32,458 bases of DNA. It comes from an uncultured Bacteroidota bacterium. GTDB taxonomy: Bacteria > Bacteroidota > Bacteroidia > Chitinophagales > LD1. The stretch is from positions 1 to 32,458 of the forward strand of contig CAIOTH010000105.1 in assembly GCA_903861145.1 (NCBI GenBank), given 5' to 3'. A program made the translations under genes and the position numbers. Shown here one piece after another: positions 8,870-16,293 of the stretch (the stretch's first letter is position 1; each line of letters starts with the position of its first letter). The notes below the pieces were generated by a model, which saw only the letters and a list, made by a program, of their open reading frames with translations, was not told the DNA's origin and did not search any database.

Positions 8870-11245
8870 ATGATTATGAGGTCAAAATTACTTGCAGCCA
8901 TAGCACTTTTGGTTTTTCCTTTTTTGGTTAGCGCTCAGTCGGGCATTGTAAGGGGGAAAATAAATGAAACTCTTTCGGGCAAACCTTTGGATGTGGTTTC
9001 AGTGCAAATTGAAGGCACCACTTTAGGGGCGGTTACCGATTCGACAGGGGCTTTTACCATTACGGGCATTCAACCGGGGTTGTATAACCTTAAGGTCTCG
9101 AGCATTGGTTATAAAAGTAAAGGAGTGGCTGAAATCGAAATTACTAATTCGAGACCGGCGATTTTGAGTATTGAGTTAGAGCCCGATGCTAACCAGTTGC
9201 AGGAAGTAGATATTAAGGCCAATCCTTTTACACAAAAAGAGGAAAGCCCCATTTCGATACGCACTATTGGGGTGAACGAAATACAACGTAACCCCGGTGG
9301 TAACCGCGATATATCGCGGGTAATACAATCCTTACCCGGTGTTGGTTTCAGTAATGGGTTTCGGAACGATTTAATTATACGTGGCGGTTCGCCGGCAGAG
9401 AATAAATTTTACCTGGATGATATTGAAATACCTAACATCAACCACTTCTCAACGCAGGGAGGATCGGGAGGGCCGGTGGGTTTGATTAATGTTGATTTTA
9501 TAAGGGAGGTAAACTTTTATTCGTCGGCTTTTCCTGCCGACCGTGGAAATATGCTCAGTTCGTTGATGGATGTTCGTTTGCGAGATGGCCGTGATGACCG
9601 ATTTGGACTTGCCGCTACCCTGGGCGTTACCGATGCGGCGCTGAGCCTTGAAGGGCCTTTAAATAAATCAAAATCGGTAACGGTGCTGGCCTCGGTACGC
9701 TCATCGTTTTACAATTGGTTTTTTAAACTGATACAAGTACCCATTTTCCCTAATTATAATGATGCGCAGGTAAAGATTAAGTGGAAAATTGACCGAAAAA
9801 ACGAGTTTGAGTTTTTAAGCTTAACGGCCTGCGATATTTTTAAGCTGAACCTATCGGCTAACAAAACCGAACTACAGCAGTACGACCTACGTAGCATACC
9901 CGAAAACAACCAATGGAGTTATACCAATGGTTTTAAGTTTACCCATTTTTATAACAATAGCTATTTACAAGCGGTGCTTAGCAGCAACGAACTGGTAAAC
10001 GACATTGCCAAATACGCTAACAATAACCACGACTCGCTTAAAACACAAGATTATAAAAGTATTGAGAGCGAAAGTAAATTGCGGGTGGAATATATTGCCC
10101 GGAAAAACGGATGGAAATACTACGTTGGGGCTAATTACGAATTGGACTATTATTACAACCACTCGAATTTTGAAGGCCCGTTTTTTAAGTACGATTACCT
10201 GACTAAACTTTACATGCACCGGTACGGGGCGTTTACATCTGTAAGTAAAAGTGTGGCTAATAACCGGCTCCAGCTTTCGCTTGGCCTGAGGCTTGACGGT
10301 AATAGCTATAATAAGAGTATGGCCAATTTGTTTAACCAGCTATCACCGCGTTTTTCTATGTCGTATAACATTACCGATGCTGTGAGATGGAATTTTAATA
10401 CCGGTTATTATCATGAGTTGCCTGCTTACACGGTTTTGGGTTATCGTGACACTACCGGTGCGCTGGTCAATCAAAATCGTATAACCTACATGCGCTGCCT
10501 GCATTTGGTAACGGGGTTTGAGTATAATACCCGTTTTAGCAGCCGCGTTTCCTTAGAGGGTTTCTTTAAGCAGTATTTTCAAACCCCTTACCTGCTTGAT
10601 GATTCGATTGCATTGGCTAACCTTGGCGGGAATTTTGGGGTTGTGGGCAACTCGCCTGCGGCCAGCACAAGTAGAGGCAGAACTTATGGTGTGGAAGCTT
10701 TATATGAGCAGAAGCTTTTTAAGGGATGGTATGCTATTGTTTCGTATACCTTGTTTTGGAGTAAGTTTCAGAACACTGCGGGTCAATATGTTTCAAGCAG
10801 TTGGGACACGCGCAACATTATTAGCTTAACCCTTGGTAAAAAGTTTAGGCATAATTGGGAGTTGGGTGCACGTTTCCGTGCGCAGGGAGGCACGCCTTAT
10901 ACGCCCATTAATGTGGCATATTCGTCGCTGGTGCCGGTGTTTAATGCGAATCCTTCGGGCGTATTAAATTTTGGTGAGTTAAATACTTTGCGCCTTCCGT
11001 GGTTTACGCAATTAGATATGCGGATTACCAAAAAATGGTATTTCAGCAAATGGGCTTTTGAAGTTTACCTGGATATACAGAATGTTTACTACAACAAGCA
11101 ACCCGATGTGCCGGTACTAACCTATTTAACCGACGCCAATGGCAACCCACTTTACACGCCCGACCATATGAGTTATCAAACAAAGTTGTTACCAAATAGT
11201 GTTGGGGTATTGACGCCGGGATTAGGGATTGTTATTACCTATTAG
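8870..11245 (+). CDS. TonB-dependent outer-membrane receptor
   Basis: A 791-residue outer-membrane receptor. A signal peptide (1-23, ending VSAQ) is followed by a carboxypeptidase-regulatory-like domain (about 25-110), a plug domain (about 125-235, with RVIQSLPGV and NDLIIRGGSPAENKFYLDD) and a 22-stranded-type beta-barrel ending in ...GIVITY with a C-terminal aromatic. Two Met codons are possible (8870 and 8876); both leave the signal peptide intact. There is no SusD-like partner or glycan-degrading enzyme beside it, so it is not evidently a polysaccharide-utilisation receptor; the substrate could be a siderophore, peptide or other ligand. Divergence from the MarR gene suggests local regulation. 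Confidence 0.9.
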   Translation: MIMRSKLLAAIALLVFPFLVSAQSGIVRGKINETLSGKPLDVVSVQIEGTTLGAVTDSTGAFTITGIQPGLYNLKVSSIGYKSKGVAEIEITNSRPAILSIELEPDANQLQEVDIKANPFTQKEESPISIRTIGVNEIQRNPGGNRDISRVIQSLPGVGFSNGFRNDLIIRGGSPAENKFYLDDIEIPNINHFSTQGGSGGPVGLINVDFIREVNFYSSAFPADRGNMLSSLMDVRLRDGRDDRFGLAATLGVTDAALSLEGPLNKSKSVTVLASVRSSFYNWFFKLIQVPIFPNYNDAQVKIKWKIDRKNEFEFLSLTACDIFKLNLSANKTELQQYDLRSIPENNQWSYTNGFKFTHFYNNSYLQAVLSSNELVNDIAKYANNNHDSLKTQDYKSIESESKLRVEYIARKNGWKYYVGANYELDYYYNHSNFEGPFFKYDYLTKLYMHRYGAFTSVSKSVANNRLQLSLGLRLDGNSYNKSMANLFNQLSPRFSMSYNITDAVRWNFNTGYYHELPAYTVLGYRDTTGALVNQNRITYMRCLHLVTGFEYNTRFSSRVSLEGFFKQYFQTPYLLDDSIALANLGGNFGVVGNSPAASTSRGRTYGVEALYEQKLFKGWYAIVSYTLFWSKFQNTAGQYVSSSWDTRNIISLTLGKKFRHNWELGARFRAQGGTPYTPINVAYSSLVPVFNANPSGVLNFGELNTLRLPWFTQLDMRITKKWYFSKWAFEVYLDIQNVYYNKQPDVPVLTYLTDANGNPLYTPDHMSYQTKLLPNSVGVLTPGLGIVITY

Positions 11246-11340
11246 GCAGATAATGTCAAACCTTTTTTGGCGAGCTAATCGGCACGAAGTATGAATTTTG
11301 CGCAAAGGCGAGAGGGAGGATTAATATATATTTGTTGTTG

Positions 11341-11423
11341 CGCCAAATTGTTGAAGTCGGGAGACTTCAACGGCCATTAAAAGTTCTAAGTGATCGGAGG
11401 CCGAACACTTAGAACAATTGGCG
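11341..11423. repeat. Multi-hairpin intergenic repeat (three-way junction)
   Basis: An outer stem CGCCAAATT (11341-11349) pairs with AATTGGCG (11416-11423, one bulge). It encloses two perfect hairpins: GTTGAAGTC-GGGA-GACTTCAAC (11350-11371), and GTTCTAAGTG / CACTTAGAAC (11383-11392, 11406-11415) with an inner TCGG-AGG-CCGA. The whole unit could fold into a three-way junction in DNA or RNA. It abuts the solo RAYT-end copy, so the two may be one composite element. No coding capacity was seen here. Confidence 0.7.
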
Positions 11424-11521
11424 GACATGTACTATTGTTTATAAGCGCAAATAACAAAATAATACACGCATTACAAATGCGAAGGCCGTGGAATCCTCGT
11501 TTTGGAAACGAGGACTAGTTG
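11424..11521 (+). repeat. Solo copy of the RAYT right end
   Basis: These 98 bases match 15012-15109 with about half a dozen differences. They hold the RAYT leader up to and including its start codon (CAT at 11426-11428 on this strand) and the same two hairpins: CGCATT-ACA-AATGCG (11467-11481) and TCCTCGTTT-TGG-AAACGAGGA (11494-11514). The transposase body is missing, so this is a non-autonomous REP-like derivative. It is in the same orientation as the RAYT copy. The remainder of the gap to the next gene (11522-11611) shows nothing else clear. Confidence 0.85.
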
Positions 11522-11611
11522 AGCGCAATGGGGCGGCTTCAACGCCAATGCCCTTGACACCACAAGGATTTTTTGCTTTTGTCAATTCAGATGATTAGGT
11601 AATTTGCACTC

Positions 11612-12475
11612 ATGCAAACCACGACAGAATTATTGGGATTGATAGAACTGAAAAAACATTCCGAAACTATCTTCGAAGGGGCCAGCAACTTTATGGGTAG
11701 CCCGAATGTTTTTGGCGGGCAGGTGGTGGCACAGGCACTGAATGCTGCTACACGTACAGTGCCTGCAGAGCGGATATGCCATTCACTTCATTGCTATTTC
11801 ATTCTGCCGGGAAACCTGAACCTGCCCATTATGTATCATGTAATGGAAATACGTGATGGAGGAAGTTTTACTACACGGTTTATACAGGCCAAGCAAAACG
11901 ATGTGCCCATCTTTGTAATGGCTGCATCATTTCAGAAAGTGGAAGAAGGATACTTTCATCAGGCACCGATGCCGAAGGTACCGATGCCGGAAGAACTATC
12001 GCAATGGATAAATATAGATGAAGAAACGCATCCGCATATAGCCACCATGATGAAAGCCTACCTTGAAATCCCCAGACCGCTTGAAATGCGCTCCTGCCAG
12101 CCCGATATCAGGCCGGGTGAAGAGGCCAGCCCCGAAAATCGGGTGTGGTTTAAATTTAAGGAAGCACCGGACAACCTGGATTGGAAGACTGTTCAGCAGC
12201 TGATAGCTTATGCCTCAGATTACAATGTGCTGAGTACTGCGCTTCACCCACATACACGGGAGGCTAACTTTCTCAATACGCAGCTCGCAAGTCTCGATCA
12301 TGCGATATGGTTTCACCAAAAGACCGACCTCAGCGACTGGCTGCTGTTTGACCTCATATCTCCCATAGCCTCCGGCGCAAGGGGGCTCACTACCGGGCAC
12401 ATCTTCGACCGCTCAGGGCGCCTGATCGCCAGTGTGTCTCAAGAGGGTTTGATGCGGCCGCGGTCGGTCAAGTGA
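11612..12475 (+). CDS. tesB: Acyl-CoA thioesterase II (TesB)
   Basis: A 287-residue cytoplasmic double hot-dog enzyme that hydrolyses acyl-CoA to free fatty acid and CoA. Length equals the family standard (about 286). The first hot-dog carries FGGQVVAQAL (34-43). The second has SLDHAIWFH (227-235, Asp229), ASGARG and the terminal VSQEG (Gln277), all TesB signatures. The start follows the solo REP copy by about 90 bases. Base composition is like the rest of the chromosome, in contrast to the AT-rich pair downstream. Confidence 0.93.
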   Translation: MQTTTELLGLIELKKHSETIFEGASNFMGSPNVFGGQVVAQALNAATRTVPAERICHSLHCYFILPGNLNLPIMYHVMEIRDGGSFTTRFIQAKQNDVPIFVMAASFQKVEEGYFHQAPMPKVPMPEELSQWINIDEETHPHIATMMKAYLEIPRPLEMRSCQPDIRPGEEASPENRVWFKFKEAPDNLDWKTVQQLIAYASDYNVLSTALHPHTREANFLNTQLASLDHAIWFHQKTDLSDWLLFDLISPIASGARGLTTGHIFDRSGRLIASVSQEGLMRPRSVK

Positions 12476-12570
12476 GATAGTATAGTAGACATGAATTTCC
12501 TGAAAAAAAATTATCCGCTCCTTTAAGCGAAGCACATTTTTATTTATTAGGGATTTAAGGCTTAAAACGG

Positions 12571-12578
12571 TAATTTTG
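12571..12578 (+). promoter_or_regulatory. Possible -7 element for the AraC gene
   Basis: TAATTTTG matches TAnnTTTG. It overlaps the area of the possible TTG start at 12580, which would lie at or before the transcript start. This supports the ATG at 12610. No clear -33 TTTG is present. Confidence 0.4.
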
Positions 12579-12609
12579 ATTGGCTCGAAAAGAAGGGAAG
12601 CCTACAGAT

Positions 12610-13473
12610 ATGCAAGAAACAAATGGAAAATCCGGGAACTTGCAGAACGACAAATTGAGCATAAAGATTAACTCAAACGATAATCCTTATCATTCATCTG
12701 ATATTCAGCAAAAGCGCCTGCAACCTCGTAGGCTAACTTCTTATTTTATTGTATTAATTGACAGCGGCTCTATTACATACAAATTAGACTTACAAGACAT
12801 TACTGTTACTGACGGACAGTTGCTTTTTGCAATGCCCAATCAAATTTTTGCACCACCCGCTAAAACAGACAATCTTAAATATTTCAAGGTGCTATTTGAT
12901 GAAAATACACTGGCATTGCTTCCTCAACAATTTCCTTTTTTAGTTAATCCTTTAAAGTCACAAACTATAATTTTTGACGATGCTGCAAGAAAGAGAGTAA
13001 GAAAAGTTTTTGAAATTTTAAATCAGATACTTCACTTAGATAAGCATCCAACTGATACAGAAATAACATTAGCTTACCTGAACTCACTATTATCAGAATT
13101 GAACAGTGCTTATTTCAAAACCAAAGAACCAATTAATATTTTAAACACTAACCTGTCAAAGTTTATTGAGTTTAAATTAGTGGTGGAAACACACCTTACC
13201 GAGCAACCGTCTATAAATACAATTGCTAAAAAATTGGATTTAACTACAAATGGCTTATATCGGCTTGTAAAAGAATGTTCAGGCACATCGCCAAAGGAGT
13301 TTTTCACTAACCGCCTGATGATGGAAGCACAGCGGAAACTGCGCTATTCTAATCTTTCTGTAAAAGAATTAGCGTATGAATTAGGATTTAATGACCCGGA
13401 TTATTTTTCAAGGCTTTTCAAAAAAAGCACAGGAAAAAATGTAAGCGACTTTTTACAAAGTCAAGATTTGTAG
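12610..13473 (+). CDS. AraC-family transcriptional regulator
   Basis: A 287-residue DNA-binding regulator. The N-terminal half is a divergent cupin-like sensing region. The C-terminal 100 residues are two AraC/XylS helix-turn-helix units: one around SINTIAKKLDLTTNGLYRLVK, then the conserved second motif with LSVKELAYELGFNDPDYFSR and LFKKSTG. I chose ATG 12610 over an upstream TTG (12580) because of the promoter-like TAATTTTG just before it. The gene is AT-rich with A/T-ending codons, as is the following dehydrogenase, unlike tesB. It probably controls that dehydrogenase 78 bases downstream, a common arrangement. Confidence 0.9.
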   Translation: MQETNGKSGNLQNDKLSIKINSNDNPYHSSDIQQKRLQPRRLTSYFIVLIDSGSITYKLDLQDITVTDGQLLFAMPNQIFAPPAKTDNLKYFKVLFDENTLALLPQQFPFLVNPLKSQTIIFDDAARKRVRKVFEILNQILHLDKHPTDTEITLAYLNSLLSELNSAYFKTKEPINILNTNLSKFIEFKLVVETHLTEQPSINTIAKKLDLTTNGLYRLVKECSGTSPKEFFTNRLMMEAQRKLRYSNLSVKELAYELGFNDPDYFSRLFKKSTGKNVSDFLQSQDL

Positions 13474-13494
13474 GGCAAATAAAACGATTTGTCC
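13473..13494. promoter_or_regulatory. Inverted repeat between araC-type and SDR genes
   Basis: GGGCAAAT (13473-13480) pairs with ATTTGTCC (13487-13494) over a 6-base loop, with one G-T pair. It could be a weak terminator of the regulator gene (a run of T follows at 13504) or an operator upstream of the dehydrogenase promoter. Confidence 0.35.
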
Positions 13495-13517
13495 ATTCCA
13501 GCTGTTTTTTTGCTCTC

Positions 13518-13525
13518 TACTTTTG
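13518..13525 (+). promoter_or_regulatory. Possible -7 element for the SDR gene
   Basis: TACTTTTG matches TAnnTTTG, 27 bases ahead of the ATG at 13552. A TTTG at 13488-13491 is a few bases farther upstream than the usual -33 spacing. Confidence 0.4.
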
Positions 13526-13551
13526 CTTCATTAATTTAAAATATTAAAGAA

Positions 13552-14289
13552 ATGAAAACAGCATTAGTAACAGGAGCAAATAAGAGCATTGGCTTTGAAG
13601 TAACAAAGCAACTTGCCCAAAAAGGAATTTATGTTTATCTCGGCAGTCGCAATTTAGAAAACGGCATAGAAGCCTTGAATAAATTAAAAACTGAAGGAAT
13701 AAATAATGTAGAAGCCATTCAACTTGATGTAACAAATGATGAATCGGTAAAGCAAGCCCGTGTAATAATAGGTGAGAAAACAAAATCATTAGATATTCTC
13801 ATCAACAATGCAGGAGTTTACGGTGGTTATCCGCAATCTGCATTTGACGCAACTGTAGAACAATTCAAAGCAGCATACGATACAAATGTTTATGGAGTAG
13901 TACGAGTAACACAGGCATTTATTGATTTATTGAAAAAATCCTCTGAACCTCGTATTGTAAATGTAAGTTCAAGTCAAGGGTCAATTACTTTGCACAGCGA
14001 CCCTTCATACAAATATTACGACTACAAAGGAGCTGTTTATCTTTCTTCAAAATCAGCCATGAATATGTACACAGTTGTTTTGGCATACGAACTGAAGGGT
14101 ACCAACTTCAAAATAAATGCCGTTTGTCCCGGATACACAAAGACAGATTTCAATGGTCATCGTGGACCCGGGACTATTGAAGATGCCGGAAAACGAATAG
14201 TGAAATATGCACTGATTGACAAAGATGGTCCGACCGGAAAATTTTTTAGCGAAGAAAACAATCCTGAAACAGGAGAGATAGCGTGGTGA
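13552..14289 (+). CDS. Short-chain dehydrogenase/reductase
   Basis: A 245-residue classical SDR with a Rossmann fold that transfers hydride from NAD(P)H to a carbonyl or alcohol substrate. Visible motifs are TGANKSIG (7-14; the usual glycine before IG is Ser), NNAG (85-88), the catalytic Ser in NVSSSQG (about 140) and Y163-LSS-K167. The PG motif follows in CPGYTKTD. The order resembles carbonyl-reductase-like SDRs with an insert before the catalytic Tyr. It forms an AT-rich pair with the AraC-type regulator, suggesting joint acquisition. The substrate cannot be told. Confidence 0.9.
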   Translation: MKTALVTGANKSIGFEVTKQLAQKGIYVYLGSRNLENGIEALNKLKTEGINNVEAIQLDVTNDESVKQARVIIGEKTKSLDILINNAGVYGGYPQSAFDATVEQFKAAYDTNVYGVVRVTQAFIDLLKKSSEPRIVNVSSSQGSITLHSDPSYKYYDYKGAVYLSSKSAMNMYTVVLAYELKGTNFKINAVCPGYTKTDFNGHRGPGTIEDAGKRIVKYALIDKDGPTGKFFSEENNPETGEIAW

Positions 14290-14395
14290 CAAAGTTCAAA
14301 CAAGTACGAAGCGAAACATCGAACCGCTAACAGTTGGCACAATTTGACTGAGCAACAGTACTGCAAGGAAGCTTGAAATTTCCGTCCCCTATTGG

Positions 14396-14444
14396 TCCTC
14401 GTTTATTTAACGAGGATTAATAGGCTTACGCATTTGTAATGCGT
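14396..14444 (-). repeat. Left-end REP hairpins
   Basis: TCCTCGTT-TATTT-AACGAGGA (14396-14416) is followed by ACGCATT-TGT-AATGCGT (14428-14444), the reverse-complement order of the right-end pair. The right-end outer hairpin has a different loop (TGG), so the stems are conserved more than the loops. Confidence 0.8.
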
Positions 14445-14458
14445 GTATTTCTTTCCAT

Positions 14459-15016
14459 TTAAATCCACAAATTAACCTTTACCAATCCCGTTTTACCGCT
14501 ATAGTCGCGTGCCGAACTATAGCGGTAATCTTCAGCAACTTCAACAATGCCGGCCCGCACCGGATTATCATGTATGTATTTTATTTTTTGCTGAGCCACT
14601 GCCGGAAAATGCGGATTTAGCAAAATAGCATGGTTACTTTCCTGCCAAAATTTGTAATTGGTAATACGCTTATCTGACTTTCCGGCCCATTCAAAACGGT
14701 GTAGCATCCATTCGCGTCTACTTTCAGGCTCGGTTTGCATGGCATTTACTATTGCTTTTGATGTATGCTTTTTAAAATCACGAATTATGCCCGACAACTC
14801 ATGTCCTTCGCTTGCCTGTAATACTGCGTGCAAGTGATTACTCATTAAACACCATGCCCACACCACTAACCCTTTCTTTTCGATGCAATGTGTCAAGCTA
14901 TCGGTAATTATTTCTTTGTAACGAAGCCTGGTAAATACATCTACCCAATCTACTACCGTAAATGTAATGAAGTATGGAGCGTTTTGTTCTGCGATGAGAT
15001 ATTTGTCGCCCGACAT
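14459..15016 (-). CDS. REP-associated tyrosine transposase (Y1, IS200-like)
   Basis: A 185-residue Y1 transposase from the preferred start at 15016. The HUH metal-binding motif is NHLHAV (His61, His63) and the catalytic Tyr is Y147 in KYIHDNPVRAG, both intact; FWQ and the TFTVVDW beta-strand are also typical. An upstream in-frame start at 15055 would add 13 residues, but that stretch is part of the repeated leader copied at 11424-11466, and family members usually begin MS.KY...PYFITF. The enzyme is expected to bind and cleave REP hairpins. All key residues are present, so it looks functional. Confidence 0.9.
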   Translation of the reverse strand: MSGDKYLIAEQNAPYFITFTVVDWVDVFTRLRYKEIITDSLTHCIEKKGLVVWAWCLMSNHLHAVLQASEGHELSGIIRDFKKHTSKAIVNAMQTEPESRREWMLHRFEWAGKSDKRITNYKFWQESNHAILLNPHFPAVAQQKIKYIHDNPVRAGIVEVAEDYRYSSARDYSGKTGLVKVNLWI

Positions 15017-15109
15017 GTACCATTGTTTAGCTGCGCAAATAACAAAATAATACACGCATTACAAATGCGAAGGCCATGGAATCCTCGTTTTGGAAACGAG
15101 GACTAGTTG
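15012..15109 (-). repeat. Right-end REP hairpins and RAYT leader
   Basis: This holds the RAYT start codon, a 5' leader, CGCATT-ACA-AATGCG (15055-15069) and TCCTCGTTT-TGG-AAACGAGGA (15082-15102). It is near-identical to 11424-11521 in the same orientation. Confidence 0.85.
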
Positions 15110-15641
15110 CGACTAGTTGTATTGTGTGGGTGTGCATAAATCCAAACAAGTTATCCTCACCCCTTGCGCTGTATTAAGAAGCTACTTACATTCGTAATAT
15201 AATACGAAATGTGATTATTGGTTTTATAGTTTCGAGTTGAGAGACAAGTAGCCAGCCCCTTCCGTCCCCTAAAGGGGAAACCAAGGCAGAAAGGCAAACA
15301 GCCGAAAATTGTTGAATTTGGATTTATGACAGTTTTCGGTTTTCAGTTTACAGTTGAAGATTTTCAGGTTTCAAGTTTCTGATTTCGAGTTTAAATGCGG
15401 AGGGACAAAAAAATTGGCAAGACCCGAGGAATTACTGAGGAGGGAAGTAGGTAAAATAGTTATAGGATTTGTGGCCACGATTAAGCGGCAATACATAATG
15501 AAAAAGAAAAAAGTTTACACTTTATGAAAACCTAAAAAAAAAGACAAAAAGCGCAAAATACAATATTGATAATGTGATAGATACATATTACAATAAACAA
15601 AAAAGTTTACAAAAGTTTACACGCATTTTAAAACCAATTTT
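15110..15641. other. Non-coding stretch before the small HTH gene
   Basis: No gene is evident in about 530 bases. Visible features are a CCCCTAAAGGGG hairpin near 15263, a degenerate TTTTCAGTTT-like low-complexity tract around 15330-15395, and AAAAGTTTAC boxes towards the gene at the right end. The last 150 bases are strongly AT-rich. Confidence 0.6.
15509..15620 (+). promoter_or_regulatory. AAAAGTTTAC box array upstream of the HTH gene
   Basis: One AAAAGTTTAC box (15509-15518) and a perfect tandem pair (15601-15620) lie in the same orientation. The single box starts 92 bases before the pair. The pair ends 21 bases ahead of the ATG. The same arrangement with the same 92-base offset occurs inverted at 22042-22153. 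Tandem 10-base boxes put binding sites on one helical face, so an operator for the adjacent HTH protein is plausible; iteron-like function is an alternative. Confidence 0.6.
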
Positions 15642-16013
15642 ATGATGACTGAAGAGACAAGAAACAAGTTGTACGGGACTGAAAACAAAGAAACCAGCAC
15701 GCCGGACAGAAACGCAACCTGGGAGGCTAACCATGTATTAATTGCCAAGGCCATGGACAAATTGATACGGGACAATGAAAGATGGCCCACTAAAACCGAA
15801 ATATGTGAGGCATGCGGCTTAAGCCGGCCAACAGTTTACAAGCACCTGGCCCAAATGAATTTAGCTGAGTTGCTAGGCGAAGCGCTTGGTGAATTGAAAT
15901 TTATGAGTGGGAAGGTATTGGCCAAATTATGTGAGAATGCCATGAACGGTGACATAAGGGCTACGCGGCTTACGTTTGAATTGATGGGAGCACTTAAAAA
16001 GGGAAGGGCCTAG
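15642..16013 (+). CDS. Small HTH DNA-binding protein
   Basis: A 123-residue protein with a clear helix-turn-helix at about 50-71 (TKTEICEACGLSRPTVYKHL). The polar N-terminus (1-28) is probably disordered. The helical C-terminus (about 85-120) includes NGDIRATRLTFELMGAL, which resembles the tails of phage small-terminase or transposase-type HTH proteins. I do not recognise a named family. Two adjacent ATGs (15642, 15645) are possible starts. No partner gene follows; the next feature is the tRNA-Glu terminator on the other strand. The repeated AAAAGTTTAC boxes directly upstream suggest autoregulation. Confidence 0.75.
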   Translation: MMTEETRNKLYGTENKETSTPDRNATWEANHVLIAKAMDKLIRDNERWPTKTEICEACGLSRPTVYKHLAQMNLAELLGEALGELKFMSGKVLAKLCENAMNGDIRATRLTFELMGALKKGRA

Positions 16014-16033
16014 ATAGGAGGGATGTAAGGGGC

Positions 16034-16066
16034 ATAAAAAAACCGCCAACTTTAGGTTGGCGGTTT
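16034..16066 (-). terminator. Rho-independent terminator of tRNA-Glu
   Basis: AAACCGCCAAC-TTTAG-GTTGGCGGTTT (16040-16066) is an 11-bp stem. Read on the minus strand it runs directly into seven Ts, right after tRNA-Glu. The plus-strand side lacks a T-run, so it serves the HTH gene less well. Confidence 0.85.
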
Positions 16067-16072
16067 ATAAAG

Positions 16073-16144
16073 TAGCTCGTAGGGGAGTCGAACCCCTCTT
16101 CCCTCCGTGAAAGGGAGATGTCCTAGCCGATAGACGAACGAGCC
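16073..16144 (-). tRNA. tRNA-Glu (anticodon TTC)
   Basis: The minus strand folds into a cloverleaf beginning GGCTCGT and ending ACGAGCT-A. The anticodon loop CTTTCAC gives TTC, and the T-arm is GGGGTTCGACTCCCC. CCA is not encoded. Promoter-like and terminator sequences flank it, so it is a single-gene unit. Confidence 0.97.
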
Positions 16145-16164
16145 ATTTTTTGTAAAACGGACTG

Positions 16165-16172
16165 CAAAAGTA
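16165..16172 (-). promoter_or_regulatory. -7 promoter element of tRNA-Glu
   Basis: On the minus strand TACTTTTG matches TAnnTTTG, 20 bases before the tRNA 5' end. A TTTA at 16193-16190 could be a weak -33 with 17-base spacing. Confidence 0.55.
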
Positions 16173-16293
16173 GAATTTTTTCGGAACCGTAAAAGTCCTG
16201 AGCGCTTTTTTATTCAAAACTTATTATTGTCATCGTAAATTGAGGCTATAATGCATAGTTTGCGCGCTGTTTTACTGAAATAAATAACCTGTT

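Larger units (their letters stand above)
14396..15109 (-). mobile_element. RAYT element with mirrored terminal hairpin pairs
   Basis: A REP-associated tyrosine transposase gene is bounded on each side by the same pair of hairpins in mirror order: the CCTCGTT-type stem outermost and the CGCATT-type stem inside. Left hairpins are at 14396-14416 and 14428-14444; right hairpins at 15055-15069 and 15082-15102. This is the layout of IS200-like/RAYT units, in which the Y1 enzyme acts on single-stranded hairpin ends. A 10-base tandem (GACTAGTTGC, GACTAGTTGT, 15101-15120) borders the right end. Whether the unit still moves is unknown. Confidence 0.75.

Noticed and set aside
8870-11245. Polysaccharide-utilisation (SusC/SusD) locus
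   Set aside because: No SusD-like lipoprotein or glycoside hydrolase accompanies the receptor, and its length (791) is shorter than a typical SusC (about 1000).
12580-12609. TTG start adding 10 residues to the AraC regulator
   Set aside because: A promoter-like TAATTTTG at 12571-12578 would place the transcript start at or after the TTG; ATG 12610 is better.
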